NCBI RefSeq assembly: GCF_947499945.1
Contig: NZ_CANMQD010000001.1
Span: 186,001-250,000, forward strand
DNA length: 64,000 bases
Reading direction: 5' to 3'
Source of the DNA: an uncultured Sulfitobacter sp.
GTDB lineage: Bacteria; Pseudomonadota; Alphaproteobacteria; Rhodobacterales; Rhodobacteraceae
Shown here: in pieces, positions 27,289-38,438 of the stretch
How positions within the stretch are numbered: the first letter of the stretch is position 1
Layout: the number at the start of each line of letters is the position of its first letter
Notes under the pieces: generated by a model
Told to the model about the DNA's origin: nothing
Database searches by the model: none
Seen by the model: the letters and a program-made list of their open reading frames with translations, nothing else
Program-made: the position numbers and the translations under genes

Positions 27289-28851
27289 TTAATTATGGGC
27301 TTCGGCGGTGTGCGTCACAGCCTCGGCTGCGGCAACGGCCGTATCATAGTTTTCAACCAGCGCCGCAACAGTCGGCCCGATCACATCCAGAATAAGAGCA
27401 GGATACACGCCCAACAGCAGTGTCATCACCACCAGCGGCGCAAAAATCCACTTCTCACGCGCGTTCATATCTGTGATCGCTTTCAGGCTTTCTTTGATGA
27501 GGTCCCCCATCACCACACGGCGATAGAGCCACAGCGCATAAGCCGCCGAGAAGATCACACCCGTCGTGGCAACGGCCGCAACCCACGTGTTCACTTGGAA
27601 CACAGCCATCAGCGTCAGAAATTCACCAACAAAGCCGGACGTGCCCGGAAGGCCCACGTTGGCCATGGTGAACAACATGAACAGCATCGCGTAAACCGGC
27701 ATTCGGTTCACCAAGCCGCCATAGGCGTCAATCTCGCGTGTGTGCATGCGGTCATAGATCACGCCCACTGCAAGGAACAGCGCACCGGAGATGAAGCCGT
27801 GGCTGATCATCTGGAAGATCGCCCCGTCCAAACCTTGCTGGTTCGTCGAAAAGATGCCCATGGTCACGAAACCCATGTGCGCAACGGAGGAATAGGCAAT
27901 CAGCTTTTTCATGTCGTCCTGCACGAGTGCCACCAGCGATGTATAAACAATCGCAATGGCAGACATCCACAGGATCAGCGGCCCAACCACTTCGGAGCCT
28001 ACCGGAAACATCGGCAGCGAGAAGCGCAAGAAGCCGTAGCCGCCCATCTTGAGCAGGATCGCAGCCAGCACAACAGAACCCGCCGTGGGCGCCTGCACGT
28101 GCGCATCAGGCAACCATGTGTGCACAGGCCACATCGGCATCTTCACTGCAAAACTGGCAAAGAAGGCCAAGAACATCAGGGTTTGCATGCCGCCGACAAC
28201 TTGCCACCCCATGATGCTAAAGCTCTCCGAAGCAAAGGTGTGGTTGAGCAGGCTGATGGAGCAGCCACCGATACAGGTTGTGCCCGCGTCTGCAAACATT
28301 GCAACCATCGCCACCAGCATCAGCACGGAGCCGAAGAAGGTATAGAGGAAGAATTTGAAGCTCGCATAAATACGGTTCGCCCCGCCCCAAATCCCGATAA
28401 TCAGGAACATCGGGATCAGGCTCGCCTCAAAGAATAGATAGAACAGGATCAGATCAAGCGAAACGAACACACCGATCATCAGCGTCTCAAGCACGAGAAA
28501 CGCGATCATGTATTCTTTAACCCGCACATTCACATCCCAAGATGCAGCGATCACTAGCGGCATCATGAAAGTGGTCAGCATGACAAACAGGATTGAAATA
28601 CCGTCGACACCAACGCGGTAGTTGAGACCCAAGAGCCATTCAGCCTCATCAATCAGCTGGAAGCCCGTGTTCATGCTATCAAACTGGAGATACATCACAA
28701 CGGACGCGATAAAGGTAAACGTCGTCGCAACCAGCGCCAGCCACTTGGCATTGCGCTGTGCCGCTTCATCGTCGCCGCGCAGGAATACGGCTAAAATAAC
28801 AGCGGCAAACGCGGGAATAAACGTCACGATGGACAGAAGATTATTTTCCAT
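27289..28851 (-). CDS. nuoM: NADH-quinone oxidoreductase subunit M
   Basis: The second antiporter-like subunit, 520 residues with about 14 helices. Typical segments are [18 protein letters not shown] (with the key membrane Glu), [19 protein letters not shown] and [12 protein letters not shown]. The ATG at 28851 is used because it overlaps the nuoL stop by 1 nt; an open extension upstream would run into nuoL. Confidence 0.96.
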   Translation of the reverse strand: MENNLLSIVTFIPAFAAVILAVFLRGDDEAAQRNAKWLALVATTFTFIASVVMYLQFDSMNTGFQLIDEAEWLLGLNYRVGVDGISILFVMLTTFMMPLVIAASWDVNVRVKEYMIAFLVLETLMIGVFVSLDLILFYLFFEASLIPMFLIIGIWGGANRIYASFKFFLYTFFGSVLMLVAMVAMFADAGTTCIGGCSISLLNHTFASESFSIMGWQVVGGMQTLMFLAFFASFAVKMPMWPVHTWLPDAHVQAPTAGSVVLAAILLKMGGYGFLRFSLPMFPVGSEVVGPLILWMSAIAIVYTSLVALVQDDMKKLIAYSSVAHMGFVTMGIFSTNQQGLDGAIFQMISHGFISGALFLAVGVIYDRMHTREIDAYGGLVNRMPVYAMLFMLFTMANVGLPGTSGFVGEFLTLMAVFQVNTWVAAVATTGVIFSAAYALWLYRRVVMGDLIKESLKAITDMNAREKWIFAPLVVMTLLLGVYPALILDVIGPTVAALVENYDTAVAAAEAVTHTAEAHN

Positions 28852-30947
28852 CAGTTCGCTCCTCCAGTCATCGTCATCCATGTCACAAGGATCGCAATCC
28901 CGATCACCATGGCGAAAGCATAAGTAAAGATATAACCGGACTGCGCTTTACCAGCGAGGCGGGTGAAGAAAGGGATGATCCCCATAGCAAGTCCGTTCAG
29001 ACCGCCATCGATAACATTACCATCGCCCCGCTTCCACAAGAAGCGACCGATCGCTTTCGCAGGCTGCACAAAGACAAAGTCATAGAGTTCGTCAAAATAC
29101 CACTTGTTCAGGAAGAACAGGTACAGCGGCTTTTGCTGTGCAGCCAGACGTGCAGGCAGTGTCGGGTTCCAGATGTAGAACCACATCGCCATCAAAAAGC
29201 CGAAGAGCATTGCTATAAATGGGCTAACCTTAACCCATTTCGGGGCGCTATGGGCATCTTCCAGAACGGTATTGCCCGGCGCAAAGTGCAGCGCACCCTC
29301 CCCCGGTTTACCCGCAAAGCTGGCACCGTGATGCGCATCGCCGTGATCATCCGCTTTGTCGCCTCCATGGCCGTCTTCGGCTCCATCAACAGTCGCAGCA
29401 CCCTCGGCGGCCATTTCGGCGACAGGAATGCCATAGAACTTACCTACGTATTCCGCCGAGCCGAAAAAGCTTTTGTAGAACACCATGCCAGAGAAGACCG
29501 CACCGATTGCCAGAACACCCAGCGGGATCAACATAACCATCGGAGATTCGTGCGCATGCTCATGCGTGTGCTTGTCGCCGCGCGCCTCGCCAAAGAAGGT
29601 GAGAAAGATCAGGCGCCATGAATAGAAGGACGTCATGGCCGCAGCAATCACCAGCATCCAGAAGGCGTACATGGCACCACCGCCCCATGCGCTCTCGATG
29701 ATCGCATCTTTGGACAGGAAGCCTGCAAAACCGAAGTGCGTGAGCGGGATACCAACACCGGTAATCGCCAGCGTACCAATCATCATCGCTGCAAAGGTAA
29801 CGGGGATCTTTTTCCGCAAACCGCCATAGTTTCGCATGTCCTGCTCATGATGCATCGCATGAATGACCGAGCCGGCACCAAGGAACAACATCGCCTTGAA
29901 GAACGCGTGCGTAAGCAGGTGGAACATAGCGGCGGAGTACATGCCAACACCGGCAGCCACGAACATATAGCCAAGCTGGGACATGGTGGAATAAGCAATA
30001 ACCCGTTTGATATCGTTCTGAACCAGACCGATGGTCGCCGCCACAAAGGCCGTAGTCGCCCCGAGGAAGGTCACGAACATCATCGCCTCCGGTGCATATT
30101 CCATCAGTGGCGACATGCGGCACACAAGGAAGACACCCGCCGTAACCATGGTTGCGGCATGGATCAGCGCGGAAACAGGTGTCGGCCCTTCCATCGCGTC
30201 AGGCAACCATGTGTGGAGGAACAACTGTGCAGATTTACCCATGGCACCCACAAAAAGCAGGAAGGCGATCAGGTTCGCCGCGTTCCACTCGGCCCAAAGG
30301 AAAGAGATCGACTGCTCCGCCAATTGCGGCACAGCGGCAAAGATATCGTCAAACTTGATGCTGTCGGTCAGCATAAAGATCGCAAAGATACCGAGGGCAA
30401 AACCAAAGTCGCCCACACGGTTGACCACAAAAGCTTTGATTGCCGCAGCATTGGCAGATGGCTTTTTGTAATAGAAACCGATGAGAAGGTAGGAGGCAAC
30501 GCCCACCCCTTCCCAGCCAAAGAACATCTGAACAAGGTTGTCAGAGGTCACCAGCATCAGCATCGCAAAAGTGAAGAACGACAGATATGCAAAGAAGCGC
30601 GGTTTGTAGCTAACGCCTTCAGCGAAGTGCTCGTCGTGTGCCATATAGCCAAAGGAATACAGGTGCACGAGGCTCGACACAGTGGTGATCACAATCAGCA
30701 TGATTGCTGTCAGACGGTCCATGCGGATCGCCCAGTCGGTGGAGAGCGAACCACTCTCGATAAAGCGTAAAATCTGGATGCTCTCGGTGGTACCGTCAAA
30801 AGAGATGAACACGATCCAGCTTAGGATGGCCGAGAGGAACAAACCACCTGTAGCAATCCAGCAAGCGGCGTTTTCGCCAATGATTTTCCAGCCAAAGCCG
30901 CACAAAAGGGAGCCGATCAGCGGGGCGAAAAGAAGTGTAATTTCCAT
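28851..30947 (-). CDS. nuoL: NADH-quinone oxidoreductase subunit L
   Basis: The largest antiporter-like subunit, 698 residues, with the long C-terminal lateral helix that spans the membrane arm. Core motifs are [17 protein letters not shown] and [21 protein letters not shown] His/Asp-rich insertion ([17 protein letters not shown]) lies in the C-terminal third, between the last helices. It lies 4 nt after nuoK. Confidence 0.97.
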   Translation of the reverse strand: MEITLLFAPLIGSLLCGFGWKIIGENAACWIATGGLFLSAILSWIVFISFDGTTESIQILRFIESGSLSTDWAIRMDRLTAIMLIVITTVSSLVHLYSFGYMAHDEHFAEGVSYKPRFFAYLSFFTFAMLMLVTSDNLVQMFFGWEGVGVASYLLIGFYYKKPSANAAAIKAFVVNRVGDFGFALGIFAIFMLTDSIKFDDIFAAVPQLAEQSISFLWAEWNAANLIAFLLFVGAMGKSAQLFLHTWLPDAMEGPTPVSALIHAATMVTAGVFLVCRMSPLMEYAPEAMMFVTFLGATTAFVAATIGLVQNDIKRVIAYSTMSQLGYMFVAAGVGMYSAAMFHLLTHAFFKAMLFLGAGSVIHAMHHEQDMRNYGGLRKKIPVTFAAMMIGTLAITGVGIPLTHFGFAGFLSKDAIIESAWGGGAMYAFWMLVIAAAMTSFYSWRLIFLTFFGEARGDKHTHEHAHESPMVMLIPLGVLAIGAVFSGMVFYKSFFGSAEYVGKFYGIPVAEMAAEGAATVDGAEDGHGGDKADDHGDAHHGASFAGKPGEGALHFAPGNTVLEDAHSAPKWVKVSPFIAMLFGFLMAMWFYIWNPTLPARLAAQQKPLYLFFLNKWYFDELYDFVFVQPAKAIGRFLWKRGDGNVIDGGLNGLAMGIIPFFTRLAGKAQSGYIFTYAFAMVIGIAILVTWMTMTGGAN

Positions 30948-30951
30948 GTCC

Positions 30952-31257
30952 TCAGCCCTTCATCACATTGACGTCTTCCACGGCAATGGTGCCGCGGTTT
31001 CTGAAGAAGCAGACCAGAATGGCCAGACCAATCGCTGCTTCTGCAGCAGCAACCGTAAGAACGAAGAGGGTGAAAACCTGCCCCACCATGTCACCAAGGA
31101 AACTGGAAAACGCGACCAGATTGATGTTCACCGCCAACAGCATCAATTCAATGCTCATCAGCAGGATGATCACGTTCTTGCGATTGAGAAAAAGGCCAAA
31201 GATGCCAATGACAAACAGCGTCGCCGCTACTGTCAGATAATGTTCCAGTCCGATCAT
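30952..31257 (-). CDS. nuoK: NADH-quinone oxidoreductase subunit K
   Basis: A 101-residue, three-helix membrane subunit with the two conserved membrane glutamates visible in [11 protein letters not shown] and [17 protein letters not shown] lies 5 nt before the ATG. Two hairpins precede it in the mRNA. Confidence 0.96.
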   Translation of the reverse strand: MIGLEHYLTVAATLFVIGIFGLFLNRKNVIILLMSIELMLLAVNINLVAFSSFLGDMVGQVFTLFVLTVAAAEAAIGLAILVCFFRNRGTIAVEDVNVMKG

Positions 31258-31274
31258 GGTCGTCCCTCAGTTCC

Positions 31275-31289
31275 TCCCCCAGCGGGGGA
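31275..31289 (-). repeat. Hairpin just upstream of nuoK
   Basis: TCCCCC and GGGGGA arms separated by AGC (plus-strand reading). In the mRNA it lies about 18 nt before the nuoK ATG and next to its ribosome binding region. It may influence nuoK translation or mRNA processing. Confidence 0.6.
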
Positions 31290-31298
31290 ATAGTCAAT

Positions 31299-31323
31299 CA
31301 GCGCCAATGGCGTGTTGGCGCTG
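31299..31323 (-). repeat. Perfect 9-bp hairpin between micro-ORF and nuoK
   Basis: CAGCGCCAA (31299-31307) and TTGGCGCTG (31315-31323) are exact reverse complements with a 7-nt loop. It begins 6 nt after the stop codon of the 23-residue ORF. No U-run follows, so it is more likely a processing or stabilising element than a terminator. Confidence 0.7.
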
Positions 31324-31329
31324 CATATT

Positions 31330-31401
31330 TCACAAGAAGCTATAGCCGCCAAGCACAATGATCAGCACCACGATAACGACGATCAAAGTATTGCGTGACA
31401 T
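31330..31401 (-). CDS. 23-residue single-helix membrane peptide between nuoJ and nuoK
   Basis: A short ORF starting at ATG 31401, preceded by AAGGGAAG at a good distance, and ending TGA at 31330. It encodes MSRNTLIVVIVVLIIV followed by LGGYSFL, a basic N-terminus and one hydrophobic helix. This is the layout of a small membrane peptide, and it is consistent with the long 202-nt gap between nuoJ and nuoK. Complex I assembly or stability is a plausible role given its position, but this is inference. Confidence 0.65.
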   Translation of the reverse strand: MSRNTLIVVIVVLIIVLGGYSFL

Positions 31402-31459
31402 CAGTTTTCTTCCCTTAATTTCAATATTCCACATCCCTCAGGATGAACGTTTAGTTCTT

Positions 31460-32062
31460 TTACAAGCCCTGTCCGGGCTTCACATCGTGGATCTTAATCG
31501 CCTTCGCCGGGTCGCGCATCATCTGGGCAACTACATCTTGACGCTTCACATCTCCACGGTGGCGCAGGGTCAGCACAATCGCGCCAATCATAGCAACCAA
31601 AAGGATCAAACCCGACAGCTGGAATACCAAGAAATACTCATCATACAGGATCAGGCCCAAGGCAGCTGTGTTCATCACTTGCGGATCAGTTACTTGGGCA
31701 CGCAACCCCTCGGCCGCCGCGTTCGATTCCCATGCACCGAATGCCATTACAAATTGCATCAGGATAATCAGGCCAATGAGCAGTGCTAGCGGCATGTATT
31801 TCGCCATCTCCGCCTTCAACTCGGCAAAATCAATGTCGAGCATCATCACCACAAACAGGAACAACACCGCCACCGCGCCCACATAAACAATGATCAGCAG
31901 CATCGCGACGAATTCCGCACCCAGCAGCACGAAGAGCCCCGCTGCAGAAAGAAACGACAGGATAAGCCACAAAACCGAATGCACCGGATTACGGCTGATG
32001 ACTGTGAACAGCCCCCCTGCAATCACGCAAATCGCAAAGAGATAGAATGCAAAAACGCTCAT
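31460..32062 (-). CDS. nuoJ: NADH-quinone oxidoreductase subunit J
   Basis: A 200-residue five-helix membrane subunit. Family segments are [40 protein letters not shown] and [14 protein letters not shown]. The start overlaps the preceding CMD-like gene by 4 nt. Confidence 0.95.
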   Translation of the reverse strand: MSVFAFYLFAICVIAGGLFTVISRNPVHSVLWLILSFLSAAGLFVLLGAEFVAMLLIIVYVGAVAVLFLFVVMMLDIDFAELKAEMAKYMPLALLIGLIILMQFVMAFGAWESNAAAEGLRAQVTDPQVMNTAALGLILYDEYFLVFQLSGLILLVAMIGAIVLTLRHRGDVKRQDVVAQMMRDPAKAIKIHDVKPGQGL

Positions 32063-32487
32063 GCGTCACCTTCCTTAGTATTCGATTTGGCCTCAGCCGC
32101 CGCCATCTCGTCCAGCACGGGCTGGGCAATTTCGGTCGCACGCTGCATCGCGGGAATACCCGCAAACAGGGCCATCTGACCGATTGTCTCGATAATTTGT
32201 TGTTTGTGCGCACCTGCTTCAATGGCATGGCGCACCGTCTGGCGCACAGCAATCTCGTTTTGCGCGCCCTGCATGGTCAATCCCGCTAACGTCAACAAAA
32301 GCCGCGTTTTGGCATCCAGCCCGTCGGGGTTCATCTTGTTGCCAAAGAACGTCTCCATCATGTCCTTCGGCATCTTCCCCATCATGTCCTCAAAACCTTT
32401 GGGCGTGAACGCATCCATCGCAGGAAAGGACTTGGCCATCTCCTGCGCTGTGCGCATCATATCTTCCCACGGGTTTTTATCGGTCAT
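32059..32487 (-). CDS. Carboxymuconolactone decarboxylase-like protein (no redox cysteines)
   Basis: A 142-residue all-helical protein of the CMD/AhpD superfamily. The core reads [19 protein letters not shown], then [20 protein letters not shown]. The AhpD CxxC pair is absent and the protein has no cysteine at all, so a peroxidase role is unlikely. It lies within the nuo operon between nuoI and nuoJ with 4-nt overlaps on both sides. A link to complex I is suggested only by this coupling. Confidence 0.78.
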   Translation of the reverse strand: MTDKNPWEDMMRTAQEMAKSFPAMDAFTPKGFEDMMGKMPKDMMETFFGNKMNPDGLDAKTRLLLTLAGLTMQGAQNEIAVRQTVRHAIEAGAHKQQIIETIGQMALFAGIPAMQRATEIAQPVLDEMAAAEAKSNTKEGDA

Positions 32488-33014
32488 TTTTCCACTACAC
32501 CTTCATCATCGGGGTACATTGTCACTTCAAACATCCCCTGTGCATCGCTCTCCACCCATTCAGCAGGGTGGCGCAACTTTGCCGACGCAATCGTGTCTTT
32601 CAACGGGTTCAAAATCTCGTGGAATGCCGCCCGTGAGCCAAGCTCGCCTGTGCATTTTCCATAGATCGGATGGGCATCTTCGCTAAAAACTTTCAACGTC
32701 CTCTCCGCAAGATCGGCAATACCCTCAATCTCCCGAATATCCTCGGCATAGGTTTCGGCCACAGCCAACATGCCCGCATCCAACATCGTCGCAGATTCAC
32801 CCAGCGCCACTGCAATCATATCCACCGCAGTGACAGACGAAATCGCCTGCCCCTCATACATTTCCAGCGTCACACCATGCGACACCAAACCGCCATTCGC
32901 TTCCATCAAAACAGCATCAAGCGTCCCGAAAAAGAAATCAGGGCCCATATCATGAATCATCTCAATGAGTTCATCTTTTTCGGCGGTAAAAGGATATGTC
33001 GCAGGGCTACTCAT
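32484..33014 (-). CDS. Hypothetical protein in the nuo operon (between nuoI and the CMD-like gene)
   Basis: A 176-residue, acidic, soluble protein with no signal peptide and no recognised family. It is mostly helical by composition, with one cysteine ([11 protein letters not shown]). ATGA-type overlaps with nuoI upstream and the CMD-like gene downstream show it is co-translated with complex I genes. Confidence 0.7.
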   Translation of the reverse strand: MSSPATYPFTAEKDELIEMIHDMGPDFFFGTLDAVLMEANGGLVSHGVTLEMYEGQAISSVTAVDMIAVALGESATMLDAGMLAVAETYAEDIREIEGIADLAERTLKVFSEDAHPIYGKCTGELGSRAAFHEILNPLKDTIASAKLRHPAEWVESDAQGMFEVTMYPDDEGVVEK

Positions 33015-33499
33015 CTGTAGGGCGCATCCATCTCTAGGTTGCGCGCAATCTCAGCTTCCCAACGGTCGCCATTCTCCAACAATTTATTCTTATCGTAATA
33101 CAGCTCTTCGCGCGTCTCAGTGGAGAACTCGAAATTCGGACCCTCGACAATCGCATCCACAGGACAGGCTTCCTGACAGAAACCGCAATAGATGCATTTG
33201 GTCATATCGATGTCATAGCGCGTCGTGCGGCGCGAACCATCCTCGCGCGGCTCCGCATCAATCGTGATCGCCTGCGCAGGGCACACGGCTTCACACAGCT
33301 TACACGCAATACAACGCTCTTCACCGTTGGCATAGCGGCGCAACGCGTGCTCCCCACGGAAACGGGGCGACAGTGGCCCCTTCTCATGCGGGTAGTTGAT
33401 CGTCGCCTTCGGCTTGAACATGTACTTAATGCCCAGCTTCATGCCTTGGTAGAAATCCTGAAGCAGGAAATACTTCGCGTGGCGGGTATAGTCAGTCAT
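33011..33499 (-). CDS. nuoI: NADH-quinone oxidoreductase subunit I
   Basis: A 162-residue ferredoxin-like subunit carrying clusters N6a and N6b. Both 4Fe-4S motifs are intact: [16 protein letters not shown] and [16 protein letters not shown]. It lies 1 nt after nuoH. Confidence 0.97.
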   Translation of the reverse strand: MTDYTRHAKYFLLQDFYQGMKLGIKYMFKPKATINYPHEKGPLSPRFRGEHALRRYANGEERCIACKLCEAVCPAQAITIDAEPREDGSRRTTRYDIDMTKCIYCGFCQEACPVDAIVEGPNFEFSTETREELYYDKNKLLENGDRWEAEIARNLEMDAPYR

Positions 33500-33500
33500 A

Positions 33501-34541
33501 TCAGCCTCCTACCGTGTAGCGGGCGTAGATGCCCCAGAACCATTCGAACTTTGCCGCAAATGCCACAAACACGACCCAGAACAATGAGAACGGCAGGAAC
33601 ACTTTCCAACCCAGACGCATCAGCTGATCATAGCGGTAGCGCGGCGTGATCGCTTTGATCAGCGAGAAAAAGAAGAACACGATGCCCATCTTGGCGATCA
33701 TCCAGAAGATGCCATCGGGCAAGCCGGGGATCGGGGACAACCAGCCACCAAAGAACATCAGCGAGATCAGCGCGCACATCAGAACCACGGCCACCAGTTC
33801 GCCGATCATGAACAGGAGGAACGGCGTGGAGGAATACTCAACCTGATACCCAGCAACCAATTCTGATTCCGCTTCGGGAAGGTCGAACGGCGGACGGTTG
33901 GTTTCAGCCAGCGCCGAGATAAAGAAGAGGATCAACATCGGGAAGTGCGGCAACCAGTACCAGCTCAGCAAACCATAGTCGCTCTTCTGCGCTTCAACGA
34001 TACCGCTAAAGTTCATGGAACCCGTAGAGATAATCACACCAATAATAATCAAACCAATCGAGACTTCATAGGAAATCATCTGCGCGGCAGAGCGCAGGGA
34101 GCCAAGAAAGGGATATTTCGAGTTCGACGCCCAACCGCCCATGATCACGCCATAAACCTCAAGCGAGGAAACTGCGAACACAAACAGGATCGCCACGTTG
34201 ATATCCGACAGCACCCAGCCATCGTTGAATGGAATCACCGCCCAAGCGACCAGCGCCATCACAAGCGTCACCATCGGTGCCATAAAGAACACCGGACGGT
34301 CCGCACCCGCAGGCACAACGATCTCTTTGACGATGTATTTGCCAAAATCCGCAAACGATTGCAGTAGGCCGTAAACGCCCACCACGTTGGGACCGCGGCG
34401 CAACTGCACCGATGCCCAAATCTTGCGATCCAGATACATGAGGAACGCCAATGCAACAAGCAAAGGAATCACAACCAGAAAAATCTGACCGACAATCAGC
34501 AGGATCATCCCCAGTGTCGTATTTAAAAAGAAGTCAGCCAT
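33501..34541 (-). CDS. nuoH: NADH-quinone oxidoreductase subunit H
   Basis: A 346-residue membrane subunit at the quinone-binding junction, with about eight helices. Diagnostic segments are [40 protein letters not shown] and [14 protein letters not shown]. Confidence 0.97.
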   Translation of the reverse strand: MADFFLNTTLGMILLIVGQIFLVVIPLLVALAFLMYLDRKIWASVQLRRGPNVVGVYGLLQSFADFGKYIVKEIVVPAGADRPVFFMAPMVTLVMALVAWAVIPFNDGWVLSDINVAILFVFAVSSLEVYGVIMGGWASNSKYPFLGSLRSAAQMISYEVSIGLIIIGVIISTGSMNFSGIVEAQKSDYGLLSWYWLPHFPMLILFFISALAETNRPPFDLPEAESELVAGYQVEYSSTPFLLFMIGELVAVVLMCALISLMFFGGWLSPIPGLPDGIFWMIAKMGIVFFFFSLIKAITPRYRYDQLMRLGWKVFLPFSLFWVVFVAFAAKFEWFWGIYARYTVGG

Positions 34542-34547
34542 AGGTCC

Positions 34548-34931
34548 TCACACCGTCGGGATGCCTTTTTCACGGCAGTTTTGCGTCACCACCTCAGCAT
34601 CAATAGTCTTCAAGCCTGATGGCAGGCTCGGCGAGATCGTGTAAACAGCATCGGCCCGCCAAATGCCACCCTCAATCGCCACATTTGTGCGTACATGTCG
34701 TGCAAATCCGTAGCCACGAATGAGCGTATATTGCGCTGCAGCACATTCCGCATAGGCCGCGACATTTTCGGAGGCACGCGCCTTTGTCATAGCAACATTA
34801 AACTGCACCAAATCACCATCAAGCAGCACAGTTTTCACCCCTTTATATTCAGGGATGAAATCTTCTGCTGTCGGAGTGGGAGGCTCACAAGCGGCAAGCG
34901 CCATAAGCCCTATCACACCTACCCGTTTCAC
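34548..34931 (-). CDS. Small predicted lipoprotein in the nuo operon (between nuoG and nuoH)
   Basis: A 127-residue protein with a short signal peptide ending in the lipobox LAAC (residues 12-15). The mature part is soluble with two further cysteines ([11 protein letters not shown] and TQNCREKG). It begins at GTG 34931, overlapping the nuoG stop (GTGA). I recognise no family. The envelope location contrasts with the cytoplasmic NuoG. Confidence 0.7.
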   Translation of the reverse strand: MKRVGVIGLMALAACEPPTPTAEDFIPEYKGVKTVLLDGDLVQFNVAMTKARASENVAAYAECAAAQYTLIRGYGFARHVRTNVAIEGGIWRADAVYTISPSLPSGLKTIDAEVVTQNCREKGIPTV

Positions 34932-36943
34932 TCCGCTGCCAATGCCTCGGTGCGACGCGTTTTTGCACCGGCTGAAAGCTCCGCCATCAGGCTGGAGGCC
35001 CGTGCAATCGGATTTGTCAGGTAGAAATCAGAGATCGCATAGGCAATCGGACCATCAGCCATCTTGCCAGCAGGCTCTGCCACCCACTCGTTTTCGGCCA
35101 CTTCGTCAACACGGCCCAGATGCGGGTGCGCTTTGACCAATGCTGTGCGCAATGCGGCCAGCGAATCGTATGGCAGTGCGTCGCCCAATTCTGCACTCAA
35201 GGCACGCAGAATGGCCCAGTTCTCCTTGGCCTGACCCGGTGCGAATCCTGCACGCTGCGCCAGTTGTGGCCGCCCTTCGGTATTCACGAACAAGCCACCC
35301 TCTTCGGTATAGGCCGCTGCGGGCAGGATGATGTCGGCGCGGTGCGCCCCACGGTCCCCATGGCTGCCCTGATAAATCACAAACGGGCCCGCAGGAATGT
35401 CACCCTCATCGGCACCAAGGTTATAGATGACCTCCGCCGCAAGAACATCCGCAATGCCGCCTTCGGCAGTTGCCCCCACATCCATCGCGCCCACACGGCC
35501 CGCTGCGGTATGCAGCACCAGCATCTTACCACCTGATTTCTCGGTAATTGCCTGAACTGTGGCCAGCACTGCCGCACCATCCTCGGCCGCCAATGCGCCC
35601 TGACCCACAATCACAATGCAGTTTTTGTCGGCCAGATCGCCCATATCGAGGTCGAGGACATGCGCCAGTGCAGCGCGGTCGGTGCCCATATGTTCGTACT
35701 CATAGGTCAAATCGACAGCGGTACCAACCAATGTGATGTCACAGCCTTTGGTCCAGGCTTTGCGAATACGCGCGTTCAACACAGGCGCCTCGACGGCAGG
35801 GTTGGTCCCCACCAGCAGGATTTTGTCAGCCGTATCAATATCTTCAATCGCCGCAGTCCCGACATATCCGGAACGGTTCCCCGCAGGAAGCTTTGCCCCA
35901 TCGGTGCGGCATTCTACAACACCGCCCTGCCCCTCGATCATCTGCTTGAGTGCAAACGCCGCTTCAACAGACGCCAGATCACCGACCAGACCGGCAACCT
36001 TCTTGCCTTTCATCGCGAGCGCTACCGCCGCCAAGGCTTCGGGCCATTCGGCTTTGCGCAGCTTTCCGTTCTCACGAATATAAGGCGTGTCCAGACGCTG
36101 CTTGCGCAGACCGTCCCAGACAAAACGGGTTTTGTCGGAAATCCATTCCTCGTTCACACCGTCATGGTTGAGCGGAAGGAAACGCATCACTTCACGCCCC
36201 TTGGTATCGACGCGGATATTGGAGCCGAGGGCATCCATCACATCAATCGACTCGGTCTTGCTCAATTCCCATGGACGCGCGGTAAAGGCGTAAGGCTTCG
36301 AGACCAACGCACCCACAGGGCACAAATCAATGATGTTGCCCTGCATATTACTGTCGAGAGTTTGGCCCAAATAGGAGGTAATCTCCGCATCTTCGCCACG
36401 GCCCGTCTGGCCCATCTGCGCAATACCCGCCACTTCGGTGGTAAAGCGCACGCAACGGGTGCACGAGATACAACGCGTCATATGCGTCTCGACCAGTGGG
36501 CCCAGATCAAGGTCTTCGGTCGCGCGCTTCGGCTCGCGGTAGCGGGAGAAATCCACACCATAAGCCATCGCTTGGTCTTGCAAATCACACTCGCCGCCCT
36601 GATCGCAGATCGGGCAATCCAGCGGGTGGTTGATGAGCAGGAATTCCATCACACCTTCACGGGCCTTCTTAACCATGGGCGAGTTGGTCTTGACCACTGG
36701 CGGCTGGCCCTCAGGACCGGGGCGCAAATCGCGCACCTGCATCGCACAGCTTGCCGCAGGCTTGGGCGGGCCGCCCACAACTTCAACAAGACACATCCGG
36801 CAATTGCCAGCAATCGTCAGCCGCTCGTGATAGCAGAAACGCGGCACTTCCACGCCTGCCTGCTCACACGCCTGAATGAGCGTCATCGCCCCTTCGGCTT
36901 CAACTTCTTTACCGTCGATGATGATCTTGCGAATGTCACTCAT
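34928..36943 (-). CDS. nuoG: NADH-quinone oxidoreductase subunit G
   Basis: The 671-residue iron-sulfur subunit of the peripheral arm. The N-terminal 2Fe-2S ligands lie in [18 protein letters not shown] and the downstream CAMQVRD region. The 4Fe-4S clusters are bound by [14 protein letters not shown] and [11 protein letters not shown] molybdopterin oxidoreductase-like C-terminal domain follows. It starts 4 nt after the DUF5333-type gene. Confidence 0.97.
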   Translation of the reverse strand: MSDIRKIIIDGKEVEAEGAMTLIQACEQAGVEVPRFCYHERLTIAGNCRMCLVEVVGGPPKPAASCAMQVRDLRPGPEGQPPVVKTNSPMVKKAREGVMEFLLINHPLDCPICDQGGECDLQDQAMAYGVDFSRYREPKRATEDLDLGPLVETHMTRCISCTRCVRFTTEVAGIAQMGQTGRGEDAEITSYLGQTLDSNMQGNIIDLCPVGALVSKPYAFTARPWELSKTESIDVMDALGSNIRVDTKGREVMRFLPLNHDGVNEEWISDKTRFVWDGLRKQRLDTPYIRENGKLRKAEWPEALAAVALAMKGKKVAGLVGDLASVEAAFALKQMIEGQGGVVECRTDGAKLPAGNRSGYVGTAAIEDIDTADKILLVGTNPAVEAPVLNARIRKAWTKGCDITLVGTAVDLTYEYEHMGTDRAALAHVLDLDMGDLADKNCIVIVGQGALAAEDGAAVLATVQAITEKSGGKMLVLHTAAGRVGAMDVGATAEGGIADVLAAEVIYNLGADEGDIPAGPFVIYQGSHGDRGAHRADIILPAAAYTEEGGLFVNTEGRPQLAQRAGFAPGQAKENWAILRALSAELGDALPYDSLAALRTALVKAHPHLGRVDEVAENEWVAEPAGKMADGPIAYAISDFYLTNPIARASSLMAELSAGAKTRRTEALAAE

Positions 36944-36947
36944 GGTA

Positions 36948-37349
36948 TCACTTTTCTCTCAGCAATGAGCCGATGCGGCTCGCTTTTTGAATCTCTTTAC
37001 GCCCAAGCGCGCAATAGCTTTGCGGATCAGAGGTCACAACCCCGTTAGCCCGCAAATATGCTTCGCCTTTTGCACGCATCCGCGCCTTCTCGGCATCCGA
37101 GTCGCCATAGGCTTCGATCTCGTCGTCTGTATACCCTAACTCACGCGCATGTTTACGCGTTGCACGGTAGAGTGACAGCGCCTTAACGACGCGGGGTGCG
37201 ATGTCGGGGCACTTCTTGCGTATCTGGTCTGCAACAGCAACATCAAAAACCGCCTGATCAATCTGTGCCACATCTCTGAGCGGCGGTTTTGCTGCAACTG
37301 CTCCTGCACTTACCGCAAAAAGACTTACCGTTAGAATAAGGTGACGCAT
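36948..37349 (-). CDS. DUF5333-type exported protein
   Basis: A 133-residue protein with a cleavable signal peptide ([20 protein letters not shown]). The mature helical domain contains two cysteines (RKKCPDIAP and SYCALGRKE) that could form a disulfide. It resembles the DUF5333 family found beside nuo genes in Rhodobacteraceae. The start at 37349 is chosen from the signal peptide. The function is unknown. Confidence 0.75.
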   Translation of the reverse strand: MRHLILTVSLFAVSAGAVAAKPPLRDVAQIDQAVFDVAVADQIRKKCPDIAPRVVKALSLYRATRKHARELGYTDDEIEAYGDSDAEKARMRAKGEAYLRANGVVTSDPQSYCALGRKEIQKASRIGSLLREK

Positions 37350-37460
37350 GTTACTTTCCTCGTATGCTTTGGGGGCTTTTGCCCTTGTTTGCATGTGCGG
37401 GGTTGGTCCTTGTTATGCAATATCAGCGCACAATGGGCCATCTATTTCCCCCGTCTTCGT

Positions 37461-37793
37461 CTATCTTGCGTTCGGGCACCGTCCCTGCAGCGTCAATGTG
37501 TCTTTTTCGATGTTGAGTTGCCCCTCGGGCGCATCCGGCCCGGCCGTCCAGATGATGTCGGAACTACCATAGGTGTTCACGCAATAGACGGTCGCCTCAA
37601 AGCGTCCCGCCTCTCGCGCACCTTTGAGGGATTTCGACACCGGCTTAACCGTCACGGTGAATACGTCGAATTGACGTTCCACTTTCCGGATCTTGGAGGT
37701 GTAGAACTGACCGTCAAAAAAGATGCGATCCTCAGCCGAGGTACAACCCGCAAGCAGCCCCGCGCACAGCGCTATGCCAGTCCAAATCTTCAT
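37461..37793 (-). CDS. Small predicted lipoprotein in the nuo operon (between nuoF and nuoG)
   Basis: A 110-residue protein with a signal peptide ending LLAGC (lipobox Cys at about residue 17). The mature domain is beta-rich, with a Cys pair (VYCVNTYG and LQGRCPNAR). GGAGGAGACGGTG precedes the ATG at 37793, which is why I chose it. The family is not recognised. Confidence 0.7.
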   Translation of the reverse strand: MKIWTGIALCAGLLAGCTSAEDRIFFDGQFYTSKIRKVERQFDVFTVTVKPVSKSLKGAREAGRFEATVYCVNTYGSSDIIWTAGPDAPEGQLNIEKDTLTLQGRCPNAR

Positions 37794-37885
37794 CACCGTC
37801 TCCTCCACACATTTATGTGCGGTTATTTTTAACTATTTGCCCATGTTATTGCGCAAATCAACAGGCAGGGCCAGAGCTTCTTCGC

Positions 37886-38125
37886 TTACCGGCGCTTGCG
37901 ATCCCGCAAGGGCGCTATGCCATCCAATGCTTTGCGCAAAAATGCGATGGCCAGATTGAGCCCGACATATACCATGCCAATTGTGGGAACATAAAACCAA
38001 GCCGACATCAGATTATTGGAAACCGAGCTATAGGTCGCCCAAGCAGGCACTGCAAAAACGATCACAGTCAGCGCAAACGCGCCCAAGCTCAGCAGCCCGT
38101 CCCATATATTTCGGAAAAATCCCAT
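37886..38125 (-). CDS. Small two-helix membrane protein in the nuo operon
   Basis: A 79-residue protein starting MGFFRNIWDGLLSLGAFALT, with two hydrophobic segments (about residues 12-33 and 45-63) and a basic C-terminus (DRKRR). It lies 4 nt after the preceding small membrane gene. No family is recognised. An open frame upstream of the ATG overlaps that gene and is unlikely to be used. Confidence 0.62.
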   Translation of the reverse strand: MGFFRNIWDGLLSLGAFALTVIVFAVPAWATYSSVSNNLMSAWFYVPTIGMVYVGLNLAIAFLRKALDGIAPLRDRKRR

Positions 38126-38129
38126 TGCC

Positions 38130-38438
38130 CTACCGCGTGGCCACAACGGGCCAGCGTGCAAACACCAAAACAAACAATGCTACAAATGAAATCAAGACCA
38201 TGGCAATCTGATAAAGCGGAATAACCAAGGGGATCGGCCCCAATACTTGATAGAAAGTGATCCACCCGCCGCCAAGGTATATCCCGATCTGGCTAAACAC
38301 TGGCACAAAGGTAAATAACGAGGTCCAGCGCGGCAGCCCCGCTTTTCTTAGAATACTAGCAAACAGAACAAACTGGATCACCGCGATCACAAAAGGGATC
38401 GCGATGAAATTGAATGCTTCAGCCAGCAATGCGCTCAC
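38130..38438 (-). CDS. Small membrane protein in the nuo operon (after nuoF)
   Basis: A 102-residue, roughly three-helix membrane protein. It starts at GTG 38438, overlapping the nuoF stop (GTGA). The motif [18 protein letters not shown] resembles a loop common in small DUF5684-like membrane proteins. The same motif and a similar ending (FARWP) occur in the 66-residue protein before nuoD. The function is unknown. Confidence 0.65.
   Translation of the reverse strand: MSALLAEAFNFIAIPFVIAVIQFVLFASILRKAGLPRWTSLFTFVPVFSQIGIYLGGGWITFYQVLGPIPLVIPLYQIAMVLISFVALFVLVFARWPVVATR

Noticed and set aside
27277..28437. A 386-codon open frame on the plus strand opposite nuoM
   Set aside because: It is His/Arg/Gln-rich with no hydrophobic core, as expected for the complement of a membrane protein gene. 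The nuoM reading is certain.
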